A stretch of 64,000 nucleotides of DNA from Rhodoblastus sp963828185 (GTDB lineage Bacteria > Pseudomonadota > Alphaproteobacteria > Rhizobiales > Beijerinckiaceae): assembly GCA_963828185.1 (NCBI GenBank), contig CAWHDV010000017.1:310001-374000 (forward strand), in the 5' to 3' direction. This document shows, in pieces, positions 1 through 7,889 of the stretch (positions are counted from its first letter, which is position 1; every line of letters begins with the position of its first letter). Both the position numbers and the translations under genes were made by a program. The notes under the pieces were generated by a model. The model was not told the DNA's origin, did not search any database, and was given only the letters and a program-made list of their open reading frames with translations.

Positions 1-1
1 C

Positions 2-412
2 GACACCGACGTGCCGTTCGATCCCTCGTTCGACGGCCAGGCGCTCGTCGTGGACATGCTGCCCGGCGACTGGGCGACGTGGCCGCGCGCCTGCCCGCAC
101 CGCGTCGTCAACGGCGATTGCGTCAACGTCTCCTTCACCACCGAACACTGGACCGACGACCTGCGCGCCGGCTACGCCGTCGATTACGCCAACGGACTTC
201 TCCGCCCGCTGTTCAACGGCCGAGATTTTTCCCGGCGGACGCGAGGTCCGGCGGCGCTGGCGAAATTCGGCCTCTGCGCCGCGCACAAGGCCCTGACCGG
301 CCAGCTCGCGCGCCGCCGTCCGCCGCGGCTCGATCTCGAGATCGACTTCCGCGCCAAGCCGGACGCGGCAGAAGGCTATGTCGATATCGCGCCCTACCGG
401 ATCGCGCGATGA
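2..412 (+). CDS. Cupin-like/JmjC-type protein, C-terminal part
   Basis: The reading frame is open from the first bases of the window, so the N-terminus lies outside it. The visible ~136 residues contain a segment around PGDWATWPRACPHRVVNGD, which looks like the end of a cupin-like barrel with a late metal-ligand type histidine, followed by a basic tail. The stop codon overlaps the ATG of the next gene (ATGA), so the two are probably translationally coupled with the acetyltransferase and exporter downstream. I infer an oxygenase-like or cupin regulator role only from this short segment; the exact family is uncertain. Confidence 0.55.
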   Translation, partial: DTDVPFDPSFDGQALVVDMLPGDWATWPRACPHRVVNGDCVNVSFTTEHWTDDLRAGYAVDYANGLLRPLFNGRDFSRRTRGPAALAKFGLCAAHKALTGQLARRRPPRLDLEIDFRAKPDAAEGYVDIAPYRIAR

Positions 413-1554
413 AGCTATCCGCAAGAACCTATTGCACCCTTTCGGCGCTCGAAAGCCTCAGCCCGGAATGGCGGGCGCTGGAACAGGCCACGCCGGAAGC
501 GACGGGCTTCCAGTCGCCCGCCTGGCGGCTTTGCGCCGCCTCGGGCCCGGCGGCGCCGCGCGTCGTCGCGGTCCGGGACGGTGGGAGCCTGGTCATGCTG
601 CTGCCCTTGCAGGTGGAGAAATTCTGGGGCGCCTCCGTCGCCTGCTGGCTGGGCGAACCGCTGGCGCAATATGGCGACGCGCTGGCCCTGCCCGATCCAC
701 GTCGCCCGGACTGGCTGGCGGCCGCGCAGGCGGAAATCGCCGGCTGGGGCGATATCGACCTCATCGCGATGACGCGGTTGCGCGCCGACGGCGTGCTGGC
801 TTCCTGCGGCGCGCCGATGGTCATGGCCGATCCCGAGAAAATTCTCCGCGCCCTATCTCGACCTCGGCGACGCAACAACGCGACGCCACAGAAGCGTCGA
901 GCGGCGGCAGAAAAAGCTCGCCGTTTACGGGCCGCTGCGTTTCGAGGTCGCCAGGGACGCCGAGGCGCGCCGCCAGTCCGCCGCGCAGGCCCTGGCTTTC
1001 AAGGGGCAATGGCTCAGGCAGCTCGGCCGTTTCAGCGCCTCGCTGTCAAGGCCCGAGGTCAACGAAAGCCTGCTGGCGCTCGCCGAAGCCGGCGCCTTGC
1101 GCGCGCATCGCCTGTGGGCCGGCGACAGGCTGGCTTCGGTCGAACTCGGGGTCAGGTTCGGCTCGGCCTATCGCTCGCTGATCGGCGCCTTCGACGTGGA
1201 TCTGGCCGACGCCTCGCCCGGCCACGCCCTGACGCTGAAGATGCTCGACGCGCTCGGCGAGGAAGGCGTCACGCGCTTCGACTTCCTGCCGCCGGCGGAC
1301 GCTTACAAGAAGCGTTTCGCCAGCGGTTCTCCGCGATGGGCTCGCTCTACCGCCCGCTCAACGCGCGCGGCGCCGCCGCCGCCTTCGCCCTTGCAAAACT
1401 GCGCCCTCTGGCCAAGGACGCCGCGCTGGTCATTACGCAGGCGCGGACTTCGCTGCCCCCGGCCTTGCGCCGATACATCCCGGCCAATGGCGGTCTGGCG
1501 AACCACGCCGGCGCCGCAAAGGATTTCCCTATCGCGCGGACGGGGTTTAAATAG
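409..1554 (+). pseudogene. FemAB/BioF2-like GNAT acetyltransferase, two compensating frameshifts
   Basis: Begins at the ATG overlapping the previous stop. Residues read in frame 1 to about 840 (PLQVEKFWGASVACWLGEPL, typical of the N-terminal half of BioF2/FemAB-like acyltransferases). They continue in frame 2 (RQLGRFSASLSRPEV, then a GNAT core around FGSAYRSLIGAFDVD) and return to frame 1 near 1318-1322 (FSAMGSLYRPLNARG) up to the stop at 1554. The first shift fits one extra A in the A4 run at 838-841; the second fits one missing base. With both repaired the protein is about 381 aa, normal for the family. It probably transfers an acyl group to a small-molecule or cell-surface substrate; the substrate is unknown. 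Sequencing error is as likely as true decay. Confidence 0.7.
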
Positions 1555-1585
1555 GGTTGCAGATCCGCCCGCCGGAATTCGCCAT

Positions 1586-2983
1586 TTGCGTCCCTTCATC
1601 CTTACGCCGCTGATCGTCGCTTGCGCGCTGTTCATGGAGAATCTCAATTCGACCATCGTGGCGACCTCGCTGCCGGCCATCGCCGCCGACCTGCACCAGG
1701 ATCCGATCGCGCTGAAACTGTCGATGACCTCCTACATGCTGGCCCAGGCGGTGTTCATTCCGGCTTCGGGTTGGGTCGCCGACCGCTTCGGCGCCAAAAA
1801 GGTTTTCCGCGCGGCGATTGTGGTTTTTACGCTCGGCTCCGTCCTGTGCGGCCTGTCGAGCACCCTGCCGCAATTCGTCGCGGCCCGCATCTTCCAGGGC
1901 TGCGGCGGGGCGATGATGACCCCGGTCGGCCGCCTCACCCTGATCCGCTCCGTCGAGCGGACGGAAATCGTGCGCGCCATGGCCTATCTCACCATACCGG
2001 CGCTGGTCGGCCCGATGCTCGGCCCGCCGCTCGGCGGCTTCATCTCGACCTACCTGCACTGGCGCTGGAATTTCTGGATCAACGTTCCGGTCGGCGTGCT
2101 CGGCGTGGCGCTCACGACGCTCTACATCCCCGACGTCCGCGAAGCGAATGTCGCCGCCTTCGACGCCTGGGGGTTCGTGCTGTCGGGATTCGGCCTGTCG
2201 AGCCTTATCTTCGGCCTTACCGTGCTCGGCCGTGGCTTCATCGGCCGCGACGCCAACATCGGCCTCATCCTGTTCGGCGCCGTCTGCGTGGCGCTCTATG
2301 TGCGCCACGCCTTGCGAGCCGCCAATCCGATCCTCGACTTGCGCCTGCTGCGGATAAAAACCTTCTGGGCCAGCCTCGTCGGCGGCTTCCTGTTCCGCAT
2401 CGGCGTTGGCGCCACGCCGTTCCTGCTGCCGCTCCTGTTGCAACTCGGCTTCGGCATGTCGCCTTTCCAGTCCGGGCTGACCACTTTCATCGCTACGGCC
2501 GGCGCGCTGGTGATGAAGGCCACCGCCGCGTCGGCGCTGCAACGTTTCGGCTTTCGCTCGACGCTTGTGTTCAATGCGCTGGTGGGCGCGGCCTTCCTGG
2601 CGGCGAACGGCCTTTTCCGCCCAGCCACGCCTGAAGCGCTGCTGCTGGTCGTGCTGTTCTGCGGCGGCTTCTTCCGTTCGTTGCAATTCACCGCCCTGAA
2701 CGCGCTCGCCTATGCCGATATCGACAACGCCGCGCTCAGCAAGGCCACGAGCTTCACCGCCGTGGTGCAGCAATTATCGCTGGCCTCGGGCGTCGCCATT
2801 GGCGCGGCCGTCATCGAGGCGACGCGCGGCCTCTCGTCGAGCGGCGTGATCAACGCCGAGAGTTTCCCGCCGGCCTTTTTCGCCGTCGCGGCGATCGCCG
2901 CTTCTTCTTCGCTGATTTTCATGCGCCTGCCGCAAAACGCCGGGGCCGCGCTGTCCGGCCACAAGCGGCGATTGGCGAGCTGA
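1586..2983 (+). CDS. DHA2-type MFS drug/metabolite exporter
   Basis: About 465 aa and very hydrophobic, with the H+ antiporter signature in the first helices (FMENLNSTIVATSLPAIAADL), the motif-A loop GWVADRFGAKKVF and a motif-C-like GPMLGPPLGG in helix 5. These point to the 14-helix EmrB/MdtD-like DHA2 group. The open frame extends far upstream through the acetyltransferase, but the first helix begins just after the TTG at 1586, so I take that as the start; ATG 1634 would cut helix 1. It lies directly after the acetyltransferase, suggesting export of the product of the small upstream cluster. Inner-membrane location. Confidence 0.8.
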   Translation: MRPFILTPLIVACALFMENLNSTIVATSLPAIAADLHQDPIALKLSMTSYMLAQAVFIPASGWVADRFGAKKVFRAAIVVFTLGSVLCGLSSTLPQFVAARIFQGCGGAMMTPVGRLTLIRSVERTEIVRAMAYLTIPALVGPMLGPPLGGFISTYLHWRWNFWINVPVGVLGVALTTLYIPDVREANVAAFDAWGFVLSGFGLSSLIFGLTVLGRGFIGRDANIGLILFGAVCVALYVRHALRAANPILDLRLLRIKTFWASLVGGFLFRIGVGATPFLLPLLLQLGFGMSPFQSGLTTFIATAGALVMKATAASALQRFGFRSTLVFNALVGAAFLAANGLFRPATPEALLLVVLFCGGFFRSLQFTALNALAYADIDNAALSKATSFTAVVQQLSLASGVAIGAAVIEATRGLSSSGVINAESFPPAFFAVAAIAASSSLIFMRLPQNAGAALSGHKRRLAS

Positions 2984-3439
2984 ATTGGGCTGGGCCGATA
3001 GTGGAGAATGGCGCGTCCGATCGCCTCTGAGCGCAATAGAGGCGCGCGCCACCTGCATTTCCGAAGCATCATAGTTATACTTCCCTTACGTTAGTTTGCG
3101 ATAATATGTCGCAACACTTACCGTTACTAACTACTATAGCAACACGTACGCCGGCACATCGCATATTTATTATTTCTATTATTTTGACTACGTGAGGACA
3201 CCTTATTATCGCCAGACAGCAACATCGCTATAAATAATTGCATGAAACACGTTACGCCAATTACTATTGTTGTTAGTCGCATTTTTCTAATTCACATTCA
3301 CTCCTCGTATTTAGCAGCGCTGCTTGTGTAGTGTCGTGCTTAAAGTAACAATATTTAATATACATTGTGCATTATAAATAACATTTTAAATATTTTGAGA
3401 GTTAATGGTTCGGAAAGTGCGTAAAAAGGAATTTTCGAC
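2984..3439. other. AT-rich intergenic leader upstream of first omp gene
   Basis: About 450 bases without a credible gene. From roughly 3065 the composition changes abruptly to AT-rich, with runs such as tttaatatacattgtgcatt, in contrast to the GC-rich coding DNA either side. It ends in the ribosome-binding region of the outer-membrane protein (aaaaaggaattttcgac before the ATG). A comparable AT-rich leader precedes the second omp gene, so it probably carries the promoter and a long regulated 5' UTR. I see no clear ORF or tRNA in it. Confidence 0.5.
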
Positions 3440-4192
3440 ATGCGTCGCCATCTTCTCTCTGTCGCCGCCTTGACCGGCCTGGCGCTCTCAGCCCTCGGCG
3501 CCGACCTGCCCTCGGCCAATGCGGCGCCCGATTTCGCGGCTCCCGCCATCGCCGATAACTGGTCGGGCTTGCATGTCGGCGGCTATGGTGGCGGCGCATT
3601 CGAATCCGATGATGTCCACCAACCGCTCGCCAATGGACAATACAAGCAGCGCCCCAGCGGAGCCGCCGCGGGCGGCCTTGTCGGCTATGATTATCAACTC
3701 AGGGGCTTCGTGGTCGGCGTCGAAGGCGAATTAGGCTGGAAGGACGATCAGGCGAGCAACAACTTCACCAGCGCCTCGAACGGCGCCGCCATCGTCCAGC
3801 AAACCAGCAGCGACTATATCGGGCGCATCCGCGGCAGCATTGGTCTTCCTGTCGACAATGCCCTGTTTTTCATCGCGGGCGGCGCCTCGTTTTCCGACGC
3901 CAAACTGACCGAGAGCGGCATAGGCGGCGTTTCAGGCCCCTATATGATCACGCGGGATTACGCCGGCTGGAATATCGGCGCCGGCGCCGAGTTCGCCTTC
4001 GTGCCAGGTTGGATCGTTCGTGTCGAATATATCTATGACAATTTCGGCTCCCAGAATTACGCGTTCGGGTCGATGCCGCCTGTTGGCGCGTATAGTTTTT
4101 CCAACCGCTCCGCTCGCATGGACGACAACACCATTCGTGTTGCGCTGATCTACAAGTTCGGCGCGCCGGAAACCGTCGTCGCCAAATATTGA
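3440..4192 (+). CDS. Outer-membrane beta-barrel protein (Omp25/31-like), copy 1
   Basis: 250 aa. A Sec signal peptide (MRRHLLSVAALTGLALSALG, cleavage before ADLPS) precedes the NWSGLHVGGYGGGAF start that opens this porin-like family. An eight-strand type barrel follows, rich in alternating aromatic residues (GLVGYDYQLRGFVVGVEGE; YAGWNIGAGAEFAF; IVRVEYIYDNFG), ending with VALIYKFG and a terminal Tyr. It is a paralogue of the next gene with the same signal peptide layout and C-terminus. Such proteins are abundant structural or adhesive outer-membrane proteins of Hyphomicrobiales. An AAAAAGGAA ribosome site precedes the ATG. Confidence 0.88.
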   Translation: MRRHLLSVAALTGLALSALGADLPSANAAPDFAAPAIADNWSGLHVGGYGGGAFESDDVHQPLANGQYKQRPSGAAAGGLVGYDYQLRGFVVGVEGELGWKDDQASNNFTSASNGAAIVQQTSSDYIGRIRGSIGLPVDNALFFIAGGASFSDAKLTESGIGGVSGPYMITRDYAGWNIGAGAEFAFVPGWIVRVEYIYDNFGSQNYAFGSMPPVGAYSFSNRSARMDDNTIRVALIYKFGAPETVVAKY

Positions 4193-4214
4193 AGCGACTG
4201 TCTTCCGCCGCACA

Positions 4215-4395
4215 AGACCTGGCCTTCGCACCGGGGTTTTATTGCGTTGCTTCCGGCGTCTTCCCGCGTCGCGGGCGCGTCCTCTGGGCGGAAACTTGCG
4301 GAAACCTGTCTCCAGCACAAAAAAAACTCGGCCGGACCGGCGCGGCTCGACCACGGCTTGGTAAGGCGCGCGACGCGTAATCGCATTGCAGCAGC
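4215..4395 (-). pseudogene. Decayed duplicate of the terminator and 3' end of rlmE
   Basis: This stretch aligns base by base with the terminator and 3' end of rlmE located after the second omp gene. Shared blocks include ccggcgtctt, gcgtcgcgggcgcg, gaaacctgtc, ccagcacа-type sequence, ctcggccg, ggcgcggct and cgcgtaatcgc in the same order. On the minus strand it still encodes APATREDAG, against APATQEDAG in intact RlmE, but with shifts and a broken frame. It is therefore a relic of a tandem duplication that copied omp plus part of rlmE. Confidence 0.75.
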
Positions 4396-4843
4396 GCCGC
4401 CGCCGCGCCGCTCTCGCGTGGCGCCCGGTCCCTCGTGAAATCGAAAGGCGCGCGGCCTGAGCTTTCACGGTAATTGAGCGTTTTGTCGACCTTGCGTTCC
4501 CTTTCTGGAATGTATAGAAACTTGCCAGTCATGGCTGGTCATCACAAATATTTGATTACTATTTTGCGTTTTTTTCTTGCTTATCTCGTCGCCGCAAAAA
4601 AATAAGACCAGACATCAAAATGACAACACTCTTATCTGTTTCATAAAACTGCATTATAACAAACAGTTATGTATTACGGCGCATTTGCTCAATTCGCATT
4701 TGCGGTATCTACGTAATGACGCATTTTTGCAACATTGCGCCGGAAACAAATACGCGCTTGACATGCCGCATATGCATTTAACCAGTTTTTACGTATTTTG
4801 AAGGCTAGACGATCCTGAAGTTGCGTTACAAAGGATTTCTGAC
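4396..4843. other. AT-rich leader upstream of second omp gene
   Basis: After about 4500 the sequence is AT-rich and holds no credible gene; a 74-codon ORF at 4577 has no recognisable content. A TTGACA-like hexamer sits at 4758-4763 and a ribosome site (acaaaggatttctgac) just before the ATG at 4844. The layout mirrors the leader of the first omp gene, although the two leaders are not obviously alike in sequence. A long regulated 5' UTR is plausible. Confidence 0.45.
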
Positions 4844-5560
4844 ATGCGTCGCTTCCTACTCTCCACCGCCTCGATCATCGCGCTGGCGCTCCCGGCCCTC
4901 GCCGCCGATCTGCCCTCAACCAAGTCGGCGCCCCTCTATACGCCCCCGGCGCCCATCTTCACCTGGACCGGCTTCTACCTCGGTGTCGAAGGCGGCGGCG
5001 ACTTCCGCCAGTACAAGGACGGCTTTGGCGGCTATACGGTCGACAAGGACGCCGGCCTGATCGGCGGCGTGCTCGGCTATAACTGGCAGGTCAGCAATTT
5101 CATCCTCGGCCTCGAAGGCGACGCGGCCGGCGTGCTCGGCGGCAACAAGGCGTTCACGCCCAACGGCGTGGCGATCTACAACAACAGCTTCAATTCCAAC
5201 TATGCCGCAGCGATCCGGGGCCGCGTGGGCATCCCCGTCTTCGATCGCGCGCTGCTCTATGTCGCCGGCGGCGTCGCTTTCGGCGACACCAAGACCGGCT
5301 TTTCGACCACCGGTATCGCCGCCCAGTCCTACACGACCTCGCGCACCGGCTGGACCATCGGCGGCGGCGTCGATTACGCCTTCACCGACAACTGGATCGG
5401 CCGCATCGAATATCGCTATGTCGATCTCGGCAAGGGCGGCTACTACAATTACGGCCGCTACCTGAACGACGGCGTCAGCGTCAACTCGAGCCAGGTCTTG
5501 CTGGCCCTGATGTACAAGTTCGGCGCTCCGCAAGCGCCGGTCCTCGGCGCCAAATACTGA
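4844..5560 (+). CDS. Outer-membrane beta-barrel protein (Omp25/31-like), copy 2
   Basis: 238 aa. Signal peptide MRRFLLSTASIIALALPALA, then ADLPSTKSAPLYTPPAPIFT and the family opening WTGFYLGVEGGGDFRQY. The barrel strands include GVLGYNWQVSNFILGLEGD, GWTIGGGVDYAFTDNWIGR and IEYRYVDLGKGGYYNYG, and the protein ends LALMYKFGAP...AKY. This matches the classic alphaproteobacterial Omp25/31 layout more closely than copy 1 and is likely the parental gene. A strong rho-independent terminator follows within 30 bases of the stop. Confidence 0.92.
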   Translation: MRRFLLSTASIIALALPALAADLPSTKSAPLYTPPAPIFTWTGFYLGVEGGGDFRQYKDGFGGYTVDKDAGLIGGVLGYNWQVSNFILGLEGDAAGVLGGNKAFTPNGVAIYNNSFNSNYAAAIRGRVGIPVFDRALLYVAGGVAFGDTKTGFSTTGIAAQSYTTSRTGWTIGGGVDYAFTDNWIGRIEYRYVDLGKGGYYNYGRYLNDGVSVNSSQVLLALMYKFGAPQAPVLGAKY

Positions 5561-5585
5561 GCCGACGCATCAAACCTGCATTTGA

Positions 5586-5612
5586 AACCCGGTCCTCGCG
5601 GCCGGGTTTTTT
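5586..5612 (+). terminator. Rho-independent terminator after omp copy 2
   Basis: Stem aacccgg (5586-5592) pairs with ccgggtt (5602-5608) around a 9-base loop, followed by a T run to 5612. It lies 25 bases after the omp stop and abuts the convergent rlmE stop. A degraded version is visible in the duplicated segment near 4220-4240. Confidence 0.9.
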
Positions 5613-6348
5613 ATTGGGCTTGTCCGGCGTCTTCCTGCGTCGCGGGCGCGCCGACGGCCCTGAAACCTGTCGCCAGCACATAAAGCTCGGCCGAATCGGC
5701 GCGGCTGGCCTGGGGTTTGATATGGCGCACGACCGCGTAATCGCGCTTCAGCCGGGTCACCAGTTCGCCGGTCTCGCCGCCCTGGAATAACTTGCACAGG
5801 AAATAGCCGCCGGGCTTCAACACCTCGCCGGCGAAATCGATCGCCAGCTCCGCGAGATGGATGATGCGCAGATGATCGGTCTGCTTGTGGCCGGTCGTAT
5901 TGGCCGCCATGTCGGACAAAACGCCGTCGGCGTCGCCGCCAAGCATCTGCTTCAGCTTTTCGGCTGCGTCCTGCTCGAGAAAATCCATCACCGCGAAATC
6001 GACGCCGGCGATGGGCTCGATGTCGAGAAGGTCGATGCCGACGATCTTGCCGCGCCCATCCTTGGTGCGGACCTTCTTGGCCGCAACCTGCGCCCAGCCG
6101 CCCGGCGCCGCGCCAAGATCGACGATTTTCTGGCCCGGCTGCAACAAATGGTATTTTTCGTCGATTCCCAGCAGCTTGAACGCCGCGCGCGAACGCCAGC
6201 CCTCGCGTTTCGCGCGCGCGACAAAGGGATCATTGAGCTGGCGCTGCAACCAAAGCGTTGAAGACAATGTGCGCTTGCGCGCGGTCTTGACCCGCGTCTT
6301 GAGCCCCCTGCCGCCCTCGCCGCCTGATCCGCCGGTAGGTTTCTTCAA
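5611..6348 (-). CDS. rlmE: 23S rRNA (uridine-2552 2'-O) methyltransferase RlmE/FtsJ
   Basis: 245 aa; methylates U2552 of 23S rRNA during large-subunit maturation. A basic N-terminal extension (about 40 residues) is followed by SRAAFKLLGIDEKY with catalytic Lys, the SAM-binding loop VDLGAAPGGWAQVA, catalytic Asp in GVLSDMAAN, Lys in YFLCKLFQGG and Glu in SADSAELYVLA, completing the K-D-K-E tetrad. It lies 94 bases downstream of ppx on the same strand and probably shares its transcript. Its 3' end was copied into the omp region upstream (4215-4395). Confidence 0.95.
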   Translation of the reverse strand: MKKPTGGSGGEGGRGLKTRVKTARKRTLSSTLWLQRQLNDPFVARAKREGWRSRAAFKLLGIDEKYHLLQPGQKIVDLGAAPGGWAQVAAKKVRTKDGRGKIVGIDLLDIEPIAGVDFAVMDFLEQDAAEKLKQMLGGDADGVLSDMAANTTGHKQTDHLRIIHLAELAIDFAGEVLKPGGYFLCKLFQGGETGELVTRLKRDYAVVRHIKPQASRADSAELYVLATGFRAVGAPATQEDAGQAQ

Positions 6349-6441
6349 TTTTCTCGACCTTTTTCGCGCCGTCGCGAGAATTCCGGGACGCCGACGCTCT
6401 CCGTAGCCGGAAAAGCCGCGCTTGAACAGTTTTGCGGAAGA

Positions 6442-7578
6442 TTACAGCTCGAAAGACCGGTCGGCGCGCATCAATCCGAGCAGCATCCCCTCGCGCAGCC
6501 CGCGGTCGGCGATGCGGATGCGCTCCGAGGGGAAGCAGCGGCGGATGCCTTCGAGGATGGCGCAGCCCGCGAGGACCAGATCGGCGCGATCCGGGCCGAT
6601 GCAGGAGTTTTGCGCGCGTTCGGCGAAGGACATGCCGCGCAGCCGGTTCATCACCGCATCGATTTCCAGATGCGACATCCACAGCCCGTCCACCCGGCGC
6701 CGATCATAGCGCGGCAAATTGAGATGCACTCCGGCCAGCGTCGTCACCGTGCCGGACGTTCCGAGCAGGTGGAAGCGGCAGCATCTCTCCTCCTGCGCCG
6801 CGCTGGCGGCGAAATGCCGCAACTCGGAAACGACAAGGTCCGTCATGGCGTTGAATTGCGCCAACGACACTTCCGCGCCGCCGAAACGTTCGGCCAGCGT
6901 GACGACGCCGAGTTGCAGCGAAGTCCAGTGACGAACGCGCTCTTCCGCTCCGCCCTCGCCGGATTGCCGGCCCAACCAGACGATTTCCGAGGATCCGCCG
7001 CCAATATCGAACAGGACGACGCTCTTGGCGGACGAATCGGCCAGTGAGGCGCAACCGGCGGCGGCGAGCCGCGCTTCGGTCTCGCGGCTGATCACTTCGA
7101 GCTTCAGCCCGGTCTGCTCGCGCACCCGCTGAACGAATTCCGCGCCGTTTTCGGCCGCGCGGCTGGCTTCGGTGGCGATCAGGCGCGAGCGGTTGACGCC
7201 ACGCGCCATCATTTTGTCGCGACAGACCAGCAGCGCGTCGATGGTGCGTCGGATCGCCGCCTCGCTGAGGCGTCCGGTCTGGGTCAGGCCTTCCCCGAGC
7301 CTGACGATGCGGGAAAAGGCGTCGATGATGCGAAAGTTATCGTCGCCGCCACGATCGCGGTCGGCAACGGGCCGCGCGACCAGCAGCCGGCAATTGTTGG
7401 TGCCGAGATCGAGCGCGGCATAGGTCGCGGGGGCGCGCTGCCCCAGCGACCCGGCTACGGCGCTCGATTCGGCGTCGAACCGTTGCAGACGCGCTGCAAC
7501 CTGTTCGCCGACCGGGCTTTCCGCTCCTGTCGCGCTCGCCGACGCCAAATGTTTCTCTCCCGCGCGCAGAACGCGCAT
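6442..7578 (-). CDS. ppx: Ppx/GppA exopolyphosphatase family phosphatase
   Basis: 378 aa. Actin-like ATPase fold. The phosphate-1 loop is YAALDLGTNNCRLLVA after a ~50-residue extension. RLIATEASRAAENG and EVISRETEARLAAAG follow, then the phosphate-2 loop VVLFDIGGGSSEIV, and GTSGTVTTLAGVHLNL. This length corresponds to the short, single-module Ppx/GppA enzymes of alphaproteobacteria, which hydrolyse polyphosphate or pppGpp. Located upstream of rlmE on the same strand. The exact start among several N-terminal codons is uncertain. Confidence 0.9.
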   Translation of the reverse strand: MRVLRAGEKHLASASATGAESPVGEQVAARLQRFDAESSAVAGSLGQRAPATYAALDLGTNNCRLLVARPVADRDRGGDDNFRIIDAFSRIVRLGEGLTQTGRLSEAAIRRTIDALLVCRDKMMARGVNRSRLIATEASRAAENGAEFVQRVREQTGLKLEVISRETEARLAAAGCASLADSSAKSVVLFDIGGGSSEIVWLGRQSGEGGAEERVRHWTSLQLGVVTLAERFGGAEVSLAQFNAMTDLVVSELRHFAASAAQEERCCRFHLLGTSGTVTTLAGVHLNLPRYDRRRVDGLWMSHLEIDAVMNRLRGMSFAERAQNSCIGPDRADLVLAGCAILEGIRRCFPSERIRIADRGLREGMLLGLMRADRSFEL

Positions 7579-7745
7579 GTTCGTTTAAGCGCCAGCATAA
7601 GACCGCCGGACCCGCCGCGACAAGCGATTTGTCGCAGCGGACGGTTGGGGTTACCGCATGCGGATTGTCGAGCGCAAAGCAAAAGGGGGGTTGCGCTTCG
7701 CGCCGCTCTTGGCTATGTCAGCCGAACCAGCGGCGACAAGCCCGG

Positions 7746-7819
7746 TGGGGGATAGTTCAACGGTAGAACTGCGGACTCTGACTCCGTCAATCTTGGTTCG
7801 AATCCAGGTCTCCCAGCCA
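7746..7819 (+). tRNA. tRNA-Gln (CUG), attachment site of the element
   Basis: A full cloverleaf can be drawn: acceptor TGGGGGA pairs with TCTCCCA (one G-T), anticodon stem GCGGA/TCCGT with loop CTCTGAC carrying anticodon CUG, T-arm GGTTCGAATCC, discriminator G and an encoded CCA. The last 39 bases recur exactly at 14111-14149, and an integrase gene starts 70 bases downstream, so the 3' end is the left attachment core. Confidence 0.95.
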
Positions 7820-7889
7820 CACCTTACGCAAGCTCCTGACATCATAGGCATTCCTCGGCTGCTTCACAGCGGTTTCGCCGAGGGTTGTC

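Noticed and set aside
1097..1585. Open frame joining the acetyltransferase to the MFS gene as one fusion
   Set aside because: The bridge (Arg/Pro-rich) is out of frame for both proteins; it arises from the frameshift in the acetyltransferase.
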